Position numbers and translations under genes: made by a program
Notes under the pieces: generated by a model
Seen by the model: the letters and a program-made list of their open reading frames with translations, nothing else
Databases searched by the model: none
Told to the model about the DNA's origin: nothing
Shown here: piece by piece, positions 1 through 6,469 of the stretch
How positions within the stretch are numbered: the first letter of the stretch is position 1
Layout: every line of letters begins with the position of its first letter
From: an uncultured Pseudomonadota bacterium
Lineage (GTDB): Bacteria; Pseudomonadota; Gammaproteobacteria; Burkholderiales; Eutrophovitaceae
Direction: 5' to 3'
Assembly: GCA_913057845.1 (NCBI GenBank)
Contig: CAJXPC010000106.1
Span: 1-6,511, forward strand
DNA length: 6,511 bases

Positions 1-992
1 AATCACACGTCACCGCGCCACAAATTGGCGGAATGTATAAAGGGGATAGGGCGCGGAAAGAAAATTTAGTGAATTACGGTTTTAGATTGCCTTCTGCATT
101 AGACAATAGACCTTTGCGGTTTGATGAATTTGAACAAATAGTGCCACAAACCATTTTCGTCTCCGCGACACCCTCTCACTATGAAAGTGAGAAGCAACAA
201 CAAGTTGTGGAACAAATGGTTCGACCAACAGGGCTTGTAGATCCTCAATTGGAAGTGCGACCTGCGGTTAACCAAGTTGATGACCTATTATCAGAGATCA
301 GTATTCGATCCAAGCTCCATGAGCGTGTCCTGGTCACCACGCTGACTAAAAGAATGGCGGAAGATTTAACGGACTTTTTAGGTGAGAATGGAGTTTCTGC
401 GCGCTATCTGCATTCGGATATTGATACGGTGGAGCGTGTTGAAATTATTCGAGATTTGAGACTTGGGGAATTTGACGTCTTAGTAGGTATCAATTTATTA
501 AGAGAAGGATTGGATATTCCAGAGGTCTCACTTGTAGCTATTTTGGACGCAGATAAAGAGGGCTTTCTGCGTTCTGAGCGCGCGTTGATCCAAACGATTG
601 GTCGCGCAGCAAGACACATTAATGGTCGAGCCATCATGTACGGTGATTCAATCACTCGATCAATGCAGCGCGCTATTGATGAGACAAGCAGACGTCGTCA
701 AAAACAACTTGAATTTAACGTTGAACATAACATCACTCCGAAAGGCATTGAGAAACGTGTGCGTGATTTGATGGAAGGTGTTTACTCTGAGTCCAGCTCA
801 AGTGGCAACAGTAAATCTAAAATTGAATCTCCTGCCGAAATTAAATCTGAGTCAGATTTGTTGGTTGAAATGAAACGAGTTGAAAAGCGCATGAAAGAGG
901 CTGCTAAAAATTTAGAATTTGAGAAAGCAGCAGAATGCAGGGATACGCTCAAATCCCTTAAGGATCGATTTATTTCAGGTTCACTGGCCTAA
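1..992 (+). CDS. uvrB: UvrB, excinuclease ABC subunit B (C-terminal half, 5'-truncated by window edge)
   Basis: UvrB is the damage-verifying DEAD/DEAH-like helicase subunit of nucleotide excision repair; it is loaded by UvrA and recruits UvrC. The reading frame is open from base 1: the first full codon (base 3) starts [19 protein letters not shown], which matches the region just after the DE of the DESH Walker B motif, so the internal ATG at 33 is not the real start. About 329 residues remain of a family that is usually about 670. Visible motifs are the SAT helicase motif (VSATP, nt 159-173), the [14 protein letters not shown] segment, the [11 protein letters not shown] segment, motif V ([13 protein letters not shown], nt 486-524), motif VI (QTIGRAAR, nt 591-614) and a C-terminal UVR domain (about nt 858-971, [11 protein letters not shown]) that contacts UvrC. 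A short Ser-rich linker ([12 protein letters not shown]) precedes the UVR domain. The N-terminal Walker A and beta-hairpin lie outside the window. Identification is essentially certain. Confidence 0.97.
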   Translation, partial: SHVTAPQIGGMYKGDRARKENLVNYGFRLPSALDNRPLRFDEFEQIVPQTIFVSATPSHYESEKQQQVVEQMVRPTGLVDPQLEVRPAVNQVDDLLSEISIRSKLHERVLVTTLTKRMAEDLTDFLGENGVSARYLHSDIDTVERVEIIRDLRLGEFDVLVGINLLREGLDIPEVSLVAILDADKEGFLRSERALIQTIGRAARHINGRAIMYGDSITRSMQRAIDETSRRRQKQLEFNVEHNITPKGIEKRVRDLMEGVYSESSSSGNSKSKIESPAEIKSESDLLVEMKRVEKRMKEAAKNLEFEKAAECRDTLKSLKDRFISGSLA

Positions 993-1013
993 ATAAATAA
1001 TCAAATATTTATT
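992..1013. repeat. A/T-only inverted repeat filling the uvrB-phosphatase gap
   Basis: AATAAATA (992-999) and TATTTATT (1006-1013) are perfect reverse complements separated by a 6-nt loop. The second arm ends directly against the ATG at 1014, and the first begins at the last base of the uvrB stop codon. The eight A-U pairs would make only a weak stem. There is no Shine-Dalgarno-like purine run here, so the element may matter for how the downstream start is read, or it may simply reflect A/T-rich spacer composition. Confidence 0.5.
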
Positions 1014-1487
1014 ATGAAGGTTTTAGTTGTGTGCACCGGAAACATTTGTCGTTCCCCTTCTGGGGAAGCTGTGCTGCGGAAAAAAGCGGCGGAGAGGGGG
1101 TTGCACAATACGTTCAGCTGCGCTTCTGCAGGAACGCACGCTTACCATGTAGGAAGTCCTCCCGATGATAGAAGTATTAGTGTGGGGGTTCAGCGGAGTT
1201 ATGACTTAAGTGAAATTCGTGCACAAAAAGTCTCATTGAATAACTTTTTTGATTACGACATTTTTTTAGCGATGGATACCGTGCACTTGGGGATACTTCA
1301 ACGATTAAAACCCGTCGATAGCAAATCTAAAATTCTATTATTTTTAGAGTATAGCCGAAGGTTTCGTCGACAAGATGTTCCCGATCCGTACTATGGTTCG
1401 AGGGAAGAATTCAATACTGTGCTTGAGATGATTGAGGAGGGAGCGGATACATTCTTAAATACAATGTATCCGCCAACTGACCCTTAG
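1014..1487 (+). CDS. Low-molecular-weight protein tyrosine phosphatase family protein
   Basis: A complete 157-residue protein, the normal length for the LMW-PTP (arsenate reductase-like) fold. The N-terminus carries the phosphate-binding loop C7-TGNIC-R13-S14, with Cys7 the nucleophile and Arg13 the phosphate ligand. A second cysteine (Cys12) inside the loop is the residue that in this family can form a protective disulfide. The general acid is Asp124 in the DPYY motif (124-127). It should be a cytosolic enzyme hydrolysing phosphotyrosine or small phosphate esters. The ATG at 1014 is chosen because the family begins a few residues before the CX5R loop, although no clear ribosome binding site precedes it. 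It lies 21 nt after uvrB on the same strand, so co-transcription is likely. No tyrosine kinase or exopolysaccharide genes are nearby, so the substrate cannot be inferred, and a Wzb-type role is not supported by context. Confidence 0.93.
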   Translation: MKVLVVCTGNICRSPSGEAVLRKKAAERGLHNTFSCASAGTHAYHVGSPPDDRSISVGVQRSYDLSEIRAQKVSLNNFFDYDIFLAMDTVHLGILQRLKPVDSKSKILLFLEYSRRFRRQDVPDPYYGSREEFNTVLEMIEEGADTFLNTMYPPTDP

Positions 1488-1511
1488 TGTGACCGAATCA
1501 TAACGGTCACA
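1488..1511. terminator. Candidate intrinsic terminator between convergent genes
   Basis: TGTGACCG (1488-1495) and CGGTCACA (1504-1511) form a perfect 8-bp stem with an 8-nt loop, starting immediately after the phosphatase stop codon and ending 7 nt before the rne stop codon. On the plus strand it is followed by a T-rich but interrupted run (AGTTTCTTC). On the minus strand no U-run follows, so it is a better terminator for the uvrB-side transcript than for rne. Its position in a convergent gap supports a terminator or a 3'-end stabilising stem. Confidence 0.6.
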
Positions 1512-1518
1512 AGTTTCT

Positions 1519-4134
1519 TCACTTTGGACTATCTTGTGTTTCCACCTGCTGCATGGGCTCACTCGCAGCTAAGGCCGCTTCCTTTGCTTGCCGTCGCAGT
1601 TTACGCTCTTCTCTAGCCTTCTCTAATTCAGCTGTATTGTGCTGTGAGTCAACATCAGAACTGCTCGCAGACGATGCGGTCTCTATCATTGTCATGCCCT
1701 TAGGCAATACAACTGGCTCCTCCACAATCGGCTTTTGTATGACAGGTGCAGGCTTCGCAACAACGGGCGCAGTCACCCGAACTTCTGCACTCGCATCATT
1801 CTTATCAGAAGCGATGTGGGTCACAGGTTTCTGGGATTGTACTGAGGGCGTATCAACAGTGTTGCGACTTGTTTCGACCACATCTGAGACTTGCGCGGTT
1901 ACAGACGGTGACTTGTCTGCGCTTTGTTGAGGTGCGCGAGTTTCAGCTCGTGTATCAACGACTTGAGGTGTTTCCTTGACCGGAGCCTCGTAACCTACGT
2001 CGTTGCCGGTTGATGCTGCCGGCTGAGGACTAGCAGCTTGTTGACCTTCGGCAGTCGGTGCTGCGTCCATGGTTGATTCAGTAGTTGGCGCCGCATTCTC
2101 TTCACGGTCATTTCTTCGGTTGCGACCTCGTCGATCGTTATTTCTACGGCGACGGCGTCCAGTCTGATCTTCTCGTCTTTCTGATTGTTCAGTTGTTTGC
2201 ACCGTAGTATTGACACTTGTATTACTCGTGGCTTCAACAGTTTTCTGAACTTCTGGTTTTTGTTCCACAGGATTGTTAGTGTCCGCATCGTTACGGTTTT
2301 CAGTATCTCTACCGCGTCCTCTTCGTGGTCGGCGACGGTCACCACGGGAGTCGTTACGGCCGCGACGACGATCGCTTCCCTCGCCATCTCTACCACTACG
2401 TCTTCGATCAGTACGCTGATTTCTACCTCGGTTATCTGATGATGATTTTTCTTTGTCTTCGCCAGATCCAAATATGGAAGCAATGAGTCGCTTGAAGAAA
2501 CCATCTTTTTTGGTTTGAGGTGGAGCTGCCTGTGTGGACGTCACTCCTTTCACTGCCGCAGAAGGTTTTATAACGTCTTGCTTCTTATCTTTTTCTAGTG
2601 ATTCGTCCTTCACTTCCTCAGCAAGATCATAGCTCGGTAAAGTCATATCAGTCTGATTAAGTTCATCATGACGAAGGCGCTTAACGATGTAATGTGGTGT
2701 TTCCAAGTGGGTATTCGGTATCAATACACAGCTCACTTTTACCCGATGTTCAATGGCGTAGAGCTCGTCTCTTTTTTCATTGAGTAAGTACGAGGCTACA
2801 GCGACAGGAACTTGGGCATGCACAGCTGCAGTACTCTCTTTCATCGCCTCTTCTTGCACGATGCGAAGAACATGCAAAGCAGTAGACTCAATGGAGCGAA
2901 TATTCCCAGTGCCACTGCATCGTGGGCAAGTGATGTGGCTTGTTTCACCCAATGAGGTTTGCAGTCTTTGTCTCGACAGCTCCAACAATCCAAATCTGGA
3001 AATTTTACCTACTTGAACGCGCGCTCGGTCATACCTAAGGGCCTCGCGCAGAGTGTTCTCGACTTCGCGTTGGCTATTTGTATTTTCCATATCGATAAAA
3101 TCGATAACAACAAGTCCACCCAAGTCACGCAAGCGCAATTGCCGAGCGACTTCTTCCGCGGCTTCGATATTGGTTTTTCGCGCGGTTTCCTCAATATCAC
3201 TGCCTCGTGTTGATCGAGCAGAGTTAACGTCAATTGAGACCATGGCCTCCGTGTGATCTATAACGATGGATCCACCGGACGGTAAAAGTACTTGTCGCGA
3301 ATAAGCTGACTCTGTCTGGTGCTCAATTTGAAAGCGAGAGAATAGGGGGGTTTCTTCCTGATACCATTTCACCCGATCCACGTTATGCGGCATAACGTGC
3401 CCCATGAACTGACGAGCTTGCTCGTAGATCGATTCAGTATCGATCAGGATCTCGCCAATATCTTGTCGGAAGTAATCTCGAATCGCTCGGATAACAAGAC
3501 TCGCATCTTGATAGATTAAGAAGGGTGCTTTTTGACTGCCAGCCGCTCCGTCTACTGCTTTCCATAATTGAGTGAGGTAATTTAAATCCCACTCCAGCTC
3601 TTCTGCGTTACGCCCAATACCTGCCGTGCGGGCGATTACGCTCATTCCGGTAGGTAGATTTAATTGATCCATGGCATCGCGCAGCTGGGCTCGTTCTTCT
3701 CCTTCAATTCTTCTTGAAACACCACCCCCACGAGGGTTATTAGGCATTAAGACTAAGTATCGTCCTGCGAGACTGATGAATGTGGTAAGTGCCGCACCTT
3801 TGTTGCCACGCTCGTCTTTTTCGACTTGCACGACGAGCTCGGTGCCCTCGGATAAAACATCCTGGATTCGCACTTTAGTGGGATTGGCTTGTGGGTCTTT
3901 AAAGTAAGACCGACTAATTTCCTTAAACGGAAGAAACCCATGCCTGTCGGCACCGTAATTAACAAAGGCCGCCTCAAGACTAGGCTCGATACGGGTGATA
4001 ACAGCTTTGTAAATATTACTTTTCTTCTGTTCCTTGCCAGTTGTTTCTACATCTAAATCGAGGAGTGTCTGTCCATCGACTATCGCAACTCTCAGCTCTT
4101 CAGCATGGGTTGCGTTAAATAACATTCGTTTCAT
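1519..4134 (-). CDS. rne: Ribonuclease E (endoribonuclease, degradosome scaffold)
   Basis: RNase E cleaves single-stranded A/U-rich RNA, starts mRNA decay, and processes rRNA and tRNA precursors. The 871 residues include an intact catalytic half: an S1 domain (about 35-120, IYKAVITRIEPSLEAAFVNYG), the 5'-phosphate sensor residues R169/T170 (SVIARTAG), DNase I-like catalytic aspartates D302 (SIDVNSARSTRG) and D345 (VVIDFIDM), and the zinc-link CPRC (C403, C406) used for tetramerisation. The low-complexity C-terminal half holds a short amphipathic segment (about 542-558, DGFFKRLIASIFGSG) resembling the membrane-targeting helix, two Arg-rich RNA-binding-like blocks (about 569-608 and 651-677), a Pro/Thr/Val-rich linker, and a charged predicted helix near the end (about 835-859). 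It is shorter than the E. coli enzyme (1061). The MKRMLFNAT start agrees with the family and has the SD GGGGGA 6 nt upstream. The catalytic half excludes RNase G, which lacks the long tail. Confidence 0.97.
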   Translation of the reverse strand: MKRMLFNATHAEELRVAIVDGQTLLDLDVETTGKEQKKSNIYKAVITRIEPSLEAAFVNYGADRHGFLPFKEISRSYFKDPQANPTKVRIQDVLSEGTELVVQVEKDERGNKGAALTTFISLAGRYLVLMPNNPRGGGVSRRIEGEERAQLRDAMDQLNLPTGMSVIARTAGIGRNAEELEWDLNYLTQLWKAVDGAAGSQKAPFLIYQDASLVIRAIRDYFRQDIGEILIDTESIYEQARQFMGHVMPHNVDRVKWYQEETPLFSRFQIEHQTESAYSRQVLLPSGGSIVIDHTEAMVSIDVNSARSTRGSDIEETARKTNIEAAEEVARQLRLRDLGGLVVIDFIDMENTNSQREVENTLREALRYDRARVQVGKISRFGLLELSRQRLQTSLGETSHITCPRCSGTGNIRSIESTALHVLRIVQEEAMKESTAAVHAQVPVAVASYLLNEKRDELYAIEHRVKVSCVLIPNTHLETPHYIVKRLRHDELNQTDMTLPSYDLAEEVKDESLEKDKKQDVIKPSAAVKGVTSTQAAPPQTKKDGFFKRLIASIFGSGEDKEKSSSDNRGRNQRTDRRRSGRDGEGSDRRRGRNDSRGDRRRPRRGRGRDTENRNDADTNNPVEQKPEVQKTVEATSNTSVNTTVQTTEQSERREDQTGRRRRRNNDRRGRNRRNDREENAAPTTESTMDAAPTAEGQQAASPQPAASTGNDVGYEAPVKETPQVVDTRAETRAPQQSADKSPSVTAQVSDVVETSRNTVDTPSVQSQKPVTHIASDKNDASAEVRVTAPVVAKPAPVIQKPIVEEPVVLPKGMTMIETASSASSSDVDSQHNTAELEKAREERKLRRQAKEAALAASEPMQQVETQDSPK
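1558..2511 (-). other. rne: RNase E C-terminal scaffold region (non-catalytic, low complexity)
   Basis: This part of rne encodes the presumed disordered degradosome scaffold. In order it carries the candidate membrane-anchor helix (nt 2461-2511), Arg-rich block 1 (nt 2311-2430, repeated RRR/RGR clusters with Asp/Asn/Gly), Arg-rich block 2 (nt 2104-2184, five consecutive Arg followed by NNDRRGRNRR), a long Ala/Pro/Thr/Val/Gln linker, and the charged helix AELEKAREERKLRRQAKEAA (nt 1573-1632). Such short linear motifs in other RNase E proteins bind RNA, helicases, enolase or PNPase. Which partners bind here cannot be read from sequence alone. Confidence 0.7.
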
Positions 4135-4140
4135 TTATAT

Positions 4141-4146
4141 TCCCCC
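4141..4146 (-). promoter_or_regulatory. rne ribosome binding site
   Basis: On the minus strand the purine run GGGGGA ends 6 nt before the rne ATG (4134-4132) and is separated from it by ATATAA. This spacing supports the MKRMLFNAT start. The run is also the possible partner of UCUCCC upstream in the leader. Confidence 0.75.
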
Positions 4147-4160
4147 GCGCACATACCGCT

Positions 4161-4329
4161 GTGGGAGACTAAACCGGCACTATTTTTGGATAGTTTCGTT
4201 CAACTATTTCAATTAATAAATTAAATAAATTCTTTCGTTGTGTCGAGCAATCGTTTCCTAAATCAATATCTTTCCGGTTTGTTACATAGGCCCCCGCAAC
4301 TTAAGGCGTTGGCACTTTGAATCTCCCAC
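4161..4329 (-). promoter_or_regulatory. Nested long-range helix in rne leader (candidate autoregulatory element)
   Basis: On the rne-sense strand GUGGGAGA (4329-4322) is perfectly complementary to UCUCCCAC (4168-4161), and inside it AAACCGG (4280-4274) is perfectly complementary to CCGGUUU (4177-4171). The two helices are nested and compatible, with only 2 nt between their 3' arms. The 3' arm UCUCCC can alternatively pair with the rne SD GGGGGA (six pairs, one of them G-U). I compare it to the Rfam rne5 type of element only by position and gene context, and could not check sequence similarity. Confidence 0.45.
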
Positions 4330-4528
4330 GCTGTTCTAAGCGCGCAAATCATTTACTATATCGCTACTTTCGTTTTTCACTGTTGAGGTGAGCGAAATTA
4401 ACCTTGGGACGAGCCTGCTAATAAATTCGTTGAGAACCGAACGGCTAACTAACAACGGGACTATAAACCCGGAGGCCGTACGATCTTTATGAGACCGTGG
4501 CATTCTCGTCGTCAAACGACTCGTCGGT

Positions 4529-4540
4529 GAATTATAATTC
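4529..4540. promoter_or_regulatory. Palindrome giving TATAAT on both strands (candidate divergent -10 elements)
   Basis: GAATTATAATTC is a perfect 12-bp palindrome and contains the consensus -10 hexamer on each strand (plus 4533-4538, minus 4536-4531). On the minus strand TTTACA (4561-4556) lies 19 bp upstream as a possible rne -35, which would give an rne leader of about 390 nt. On the plus strand TCGTCA (4509-4514) lies 18 bp upstream and matches 4 of 6 consensus bases, but the start would fall at about the rluC ATG. Spacings and -35 matches are imperfect, so this is tentative. Confidence 0.35.
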
Positions 4541-4543
4541 AAA

Positions 4544-5512
4544 ATGAATAACTTATGTAAAGATCGTGTAAACCAAGTCGTGATTGGCGTTGATGGGGAA
4601 GCGCAACGAATTGATAACTATTTATTGAAAATACTTAAAGGTGTCCCTAAGAGTCATGTTTATCGTATTTTGCGTAGCGGGGAAGTGCGCGTAAATGGAG
4701 GCCGTGCAGGTCCCAGTCGAAGACTCACCGAAGGAGATAAAGTCCGAATTCCCCCAATACGAATTGCGGAAAGAGAGCCGGGGACGAAGCCGCGAAACCC
4801 CATGCAGTTGCCTATTTTGTTTGAAGATGATGATCTGCTTATCATTGACAAACCCTCTGGTTTGGCGGTTCACGGAGGTAGCGGAGTGTCTTTTGGGCTC
4901 ATAGAGATCATAAGGGCGGATAGGCCTAACCAACCATTTATTGAACTTGTACACCGATTGGATAAAGAGACCTCAGGCGTTCTGTTGCTTGCTAAAACAC
5001 GGTCCGCATTGACTCATTTGCATGGCCAGATTCGGGATAATTTGACTAAAAAAATATATGTGGCTTTAGTCTGGGGTGCTTGGGACCACACAATTAAGAA
5101 GATAGATCTGTCGCTGCGCAAGTTTGTCTCTAAAGAGGGTGAGCGCAGAGTTGTCGTCGATGGATCCGAGGGCAAGCCATCCCTCACATTTGTGCGTGCG
5201 CTTGAGACCCACGGAGAGACCACTTTAATCGAAGCTAATCTTAAGACAGGACGAACACATCAAATCCGAGTGCACTTGGCACACAAGAATTATCCGATCT
5301 TGGGCGATGATAAATATGGCGATTTTCGGCGAAATAAAATCTTTCAAGCCTATGGCCTTAAGCGTATGTTTCTTCATGCGCATCAGTTTTCTTTTACGCA
5401 CCCTGTGCATGGAAATAGAATAAAAATTGAATCGCCCATACCAACAGAGCTTAGGCGTGTCATGACTGCTATCGATGAATCACAACAAGAGAAAGAACTA
5501 AACATTCCATGA
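4544..5512 (+). CDS. rluC: 23S rRNA pseudouridine synthase, RluC-type (RluA family)
   Basis: RluC isomerises specific uridines of 23S rRNA (positions 955, 2504 and 2580 in E. coli) to pseudouridine. The 322 residues compare with 319 in E. coli. An N-terminal S4 RNA-binding domain (about 20-75) contains QRIDNYLLKILKGVPKSHVYRILRSGEVRVN. The catalytic domain has the RluA-family signature HRLDKETSGVLLLAK with catalytic Asp140, the VHGGSGVSFG loop (109-118), and the TGRTHQIRVH motif (235-244). RluC rather than RluA or RluD is favoured by KGVPKS...YRILR and by the position divergent to rne, the classical rluC location. The ATG at 4544 fits the family N-terminus. The only SD-like run is GGTGA (4526-4530), 13 nt upstream, which is unusually distant. 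Its stop overlaps the next start by 4 nt (ATGA), suggesting coupled translation. Confidence 0.95.
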   Translation: MNNLCKDRVNQVVIGVDGEAQRIDNYLLKILKGVPKSHVYRILRSGEVRVNGGRAGPSRRLTEGDKVRIPPIRIAEREPGTKPRNPMQLPILFEDDDLLIIDKPSGLAVHGGSGVSFGLIEIIRADRPNQPFIELVHRLDKETSGVLLLAKTRSALTHLHGQIRDNLTKKIYVALVWGAWDHTIKKIDLSLRKFVSKEGERRVVVDGSEGKPSLTFVRALETHGETTLIEANLKTGRTHQIRVHLAHKNYPILGDDKYGDFRRNKIFQAYGLKRMFLHAHQFSFTHPVHGNRIKIESPIPTELRRVMTAIDESQQEKELNIP

Positions 5513-6162
5513 GAAATTTCGATTTAATTGTCTTTGATTGGGACGGAACACTTGTGGATTCGACAGCGCATATTGCGCAAAGTATTCAAAAATCCTACGC
5601 AGATAACGATCTGCCGGTTCCCGATGAGGCGGCTGCCACGCATGTTATCGGATTAGGTCTTTTGGACACCTTCAACTATCTATCGCCTAATCTCACTAAA
5701 AACCAACATCAAGGCATTGTCGATCGTTACCGGCATCACTTTTTAGATGCCGACAAGACCATTCACGCTTTTAAAGGCGCATCGGAAGGCCTACAAGCGT
5801 TAACACAAAGAAATTATATGTTAGCTGTTGCAACTGGTAAAAGCCGAGTCGGCCTTGATCGCGCTTTGAAGAAGGTGGATTTCGGCCATCTATTTTCGGT
5901 GACACGTTGTGGTGATGAGGGGTTCCCCAAGCCGCATCCCGATATGCTGCAATACATTATGAATGACCTGGCAGTAACGCCTGACCGCACGCTCATGATA
6001 GGGGATACCTCGCATGACTTACTCCTGGCTAAAAATGCAGGAACTTGCGGTGTCGGCGTCAGTTACGGCGCACATGACAAAGAAAGCCTTATCGCTCTTA
6101 ATCCGTTAGCGTGCGTGGACAGTTTTGAGGAATTGATGGCATGGCTTCTCGAAAACGGTTGA
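5509..6162 (+). CDS. HAD superfamily IA hydrolase (phosphoglycolate phosphatase-like)
   Basis: A complete 217-residue haloacid-dehalogenase-type phosphatase. All four motifs are present: motif I DWDGTLVDS (nucleophile Asp10, general acid Asp12), motif II ATGKS (Thr109), motif III Lys141 in KPHPD, and motif IV GDTSHD (Asp166, Asp170) for Mg2+. A helical C1 cap domain lies between motifs I and II (about 18-85), which defines subfamily IA. The protein should be a cytosolic phosphomonoesterase acting on a small phosphorylated metabolite. Resemblance to Gph is general, and the substrate cannot be assigned. It starts in an ATGA overlap with rluC and overlaps the Rieske gene by 22 nt, so it sits in the middle of a coupled operon. 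A HAD hydrolase after rluC is a recurring arrangement in beta- and gammaproteobacteria, but no mechanistic link to pseudouridylation is established. Confidence 0.93.
   Translation: MRNFDLIVFDWDGTLVDSTAHIAQSIQKSYADNDLPVPDEAAATHVIGLGLLDTFNYLSPNLTKNQHQGIVDRYRHHFLDADKTIHAFKGASEGLQALTQRNYMLAVATGKSRVGLDRALKKVDFGHLFSVTRCGDEGFPKPHPDMLQYIMNDLAVTPDRTLMIGDTSHDLLLAKNAGTCGVGVSYGAHDKESLIALNPLACVDSFEELMAWLLENG
6127..6132 (+). promoter_or_regulatory. Ribosome binding site of the Rieske gene
   Basis: GAGGAA ends 8 nt before the ATG at 6141 and lies inside the end of the HAD coding region. It is the clearest SD on the plus strand of the window. It decides the Rieske start over the ATG at 6136, which is in the HAD frame (Met210). 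Confidence 0.7.
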
Positions 6163-6469
6163 TTTGTCAGCCCTCGGATTTAGTAGAAACTGGCCGAGGG
6201 GTGCGCTTTGTAACGACGGATAGCAATGGGGATGAGGTCCCTGGCTTTGTCATACGTCATAACGGCATAGTGTTCGGCTATGTTAATCGGTGCGCCCATA
6301 TTCAAGTGGAACTTGACTGGCAACACGGGGAGTTTTTTGATGCCGATCTTCAGCTACTGATGTGTGCTACCCATGGCGCTTTATATCTACCCAATACGGG
6401 AGAATGTATCGGGGGCCCATGTAAGGGGGCATTTTTAGCAAAGCTGCCGATTGTCGAAGAACATAATGG
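6141..6469 (+). CDS. Rieske [2Fe-2S] domain protein (3'-truncated by adapter/contig end)
   Basis: A single-domain Rieske protein of about 110 genuine residues. The cluster ligands are visible as C51-A-H53 (NRCAH) and C75-A-T-H78 (CATHG), with two Cys and two His binding a [2Fe-2S] cluster. A further conserved-looking GGPCKG stretch (91-96) follows. There is no signal peptide or transmembrane anchor, so it is likely a soluble electron-transfer or ferredoxin-like protein rather than a bc1 subunit. NRCAH...VELDWQ is a pattern I associate with the betaproteobacterial Rieske protein found after rluC and the HAD gene. That family's function is not known to me. Genuine sequence ends at 6469, where Nextera adapter begins. 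The open frame continues into the adapter to a TAG at 6504-6506, but those residues (LLYTSDAADE) are artefactual. The real C-terminus, probably only a few residues further, is missing. Confidence 0.9.

Larger units (their letters stand above)
4135..4543 (-). promoter_or_regulatory. rne-rluC divergent intergenic region; presumed rne 5' leader
   Basis: This 409-nt gene-free stretch lies between divergently transcribed rne and rluC. In E. coli rne has a 5' untranslated leader of roughly 360 nt whose hairpins mediate autoregulation by RNase E, so a long leader here is expected by analogy. Read on the minus strand it contains two nested long-range complementary pairs (4322-4329 with 4161-4168, and 4274-4280 with 4171-4177), an A/U-only run (about 4211-4230) and a strong SD. 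Nearer rluC are a small GTCGT/ACGAC hairpin (4508-4520) and the palindrome at 4529-4540. No tRNA or convincing small ORF is seen. Confidence 0.6.

Noticed and set aside
1488..1511. TGTGA...TCACA resembling a CRP/FNR-type operator
   Set aside because: The half-sites are separated by 14 nt rather than the 6 expected for CRP, and the site lies between convergent stop codons with no promoter to regulate.
2104..2430. Repeated Arg/Asp/Asn-coding clusters considered as a DNA repeat array
   Set aside because: The similarity is at the amino-acid composition level. The nucleotide units vary in length and sequence, as expected for a disordered RNA-binding tail, not for a repeat array or CRISPR.
1995..2504. 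169-codon minus-strand ORF inside rne in another frame
   Set aside because: It overlaps the low-complexity scaffold of rne on the same strand. Its Val/Glu-rich composition is the frame-shifted shadow of the Arg/Thr-rich repeats, and rne itself is unbroken.
4034..4216. 60-codon plus-strand ORF crossing the rne start
   Set aside because: It is antisense to conserved rne N-terminal codons and has no SD or recognisable product; a shadow of rne.
4505..4526. CTCGTCG direct repeats (4505-4511, 4520-4526) as an operator
   Set aside because: The copies are short and also generate the small GTCGT/ACGAC hairpin. With one 7-base repeat pair and no known regulator nearby, an operator call is not supportable.
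4336..4542. 68-codon minus-strand ORF in the rne-rluC intergenic region (possible upstream ORF or small protein)
   Set aside because: It needs a TTG start inside the candidate promoter palindrome, has no SD, and its translation shows no recognisable domain or biased composition. It is more likely chance reading through the leader.
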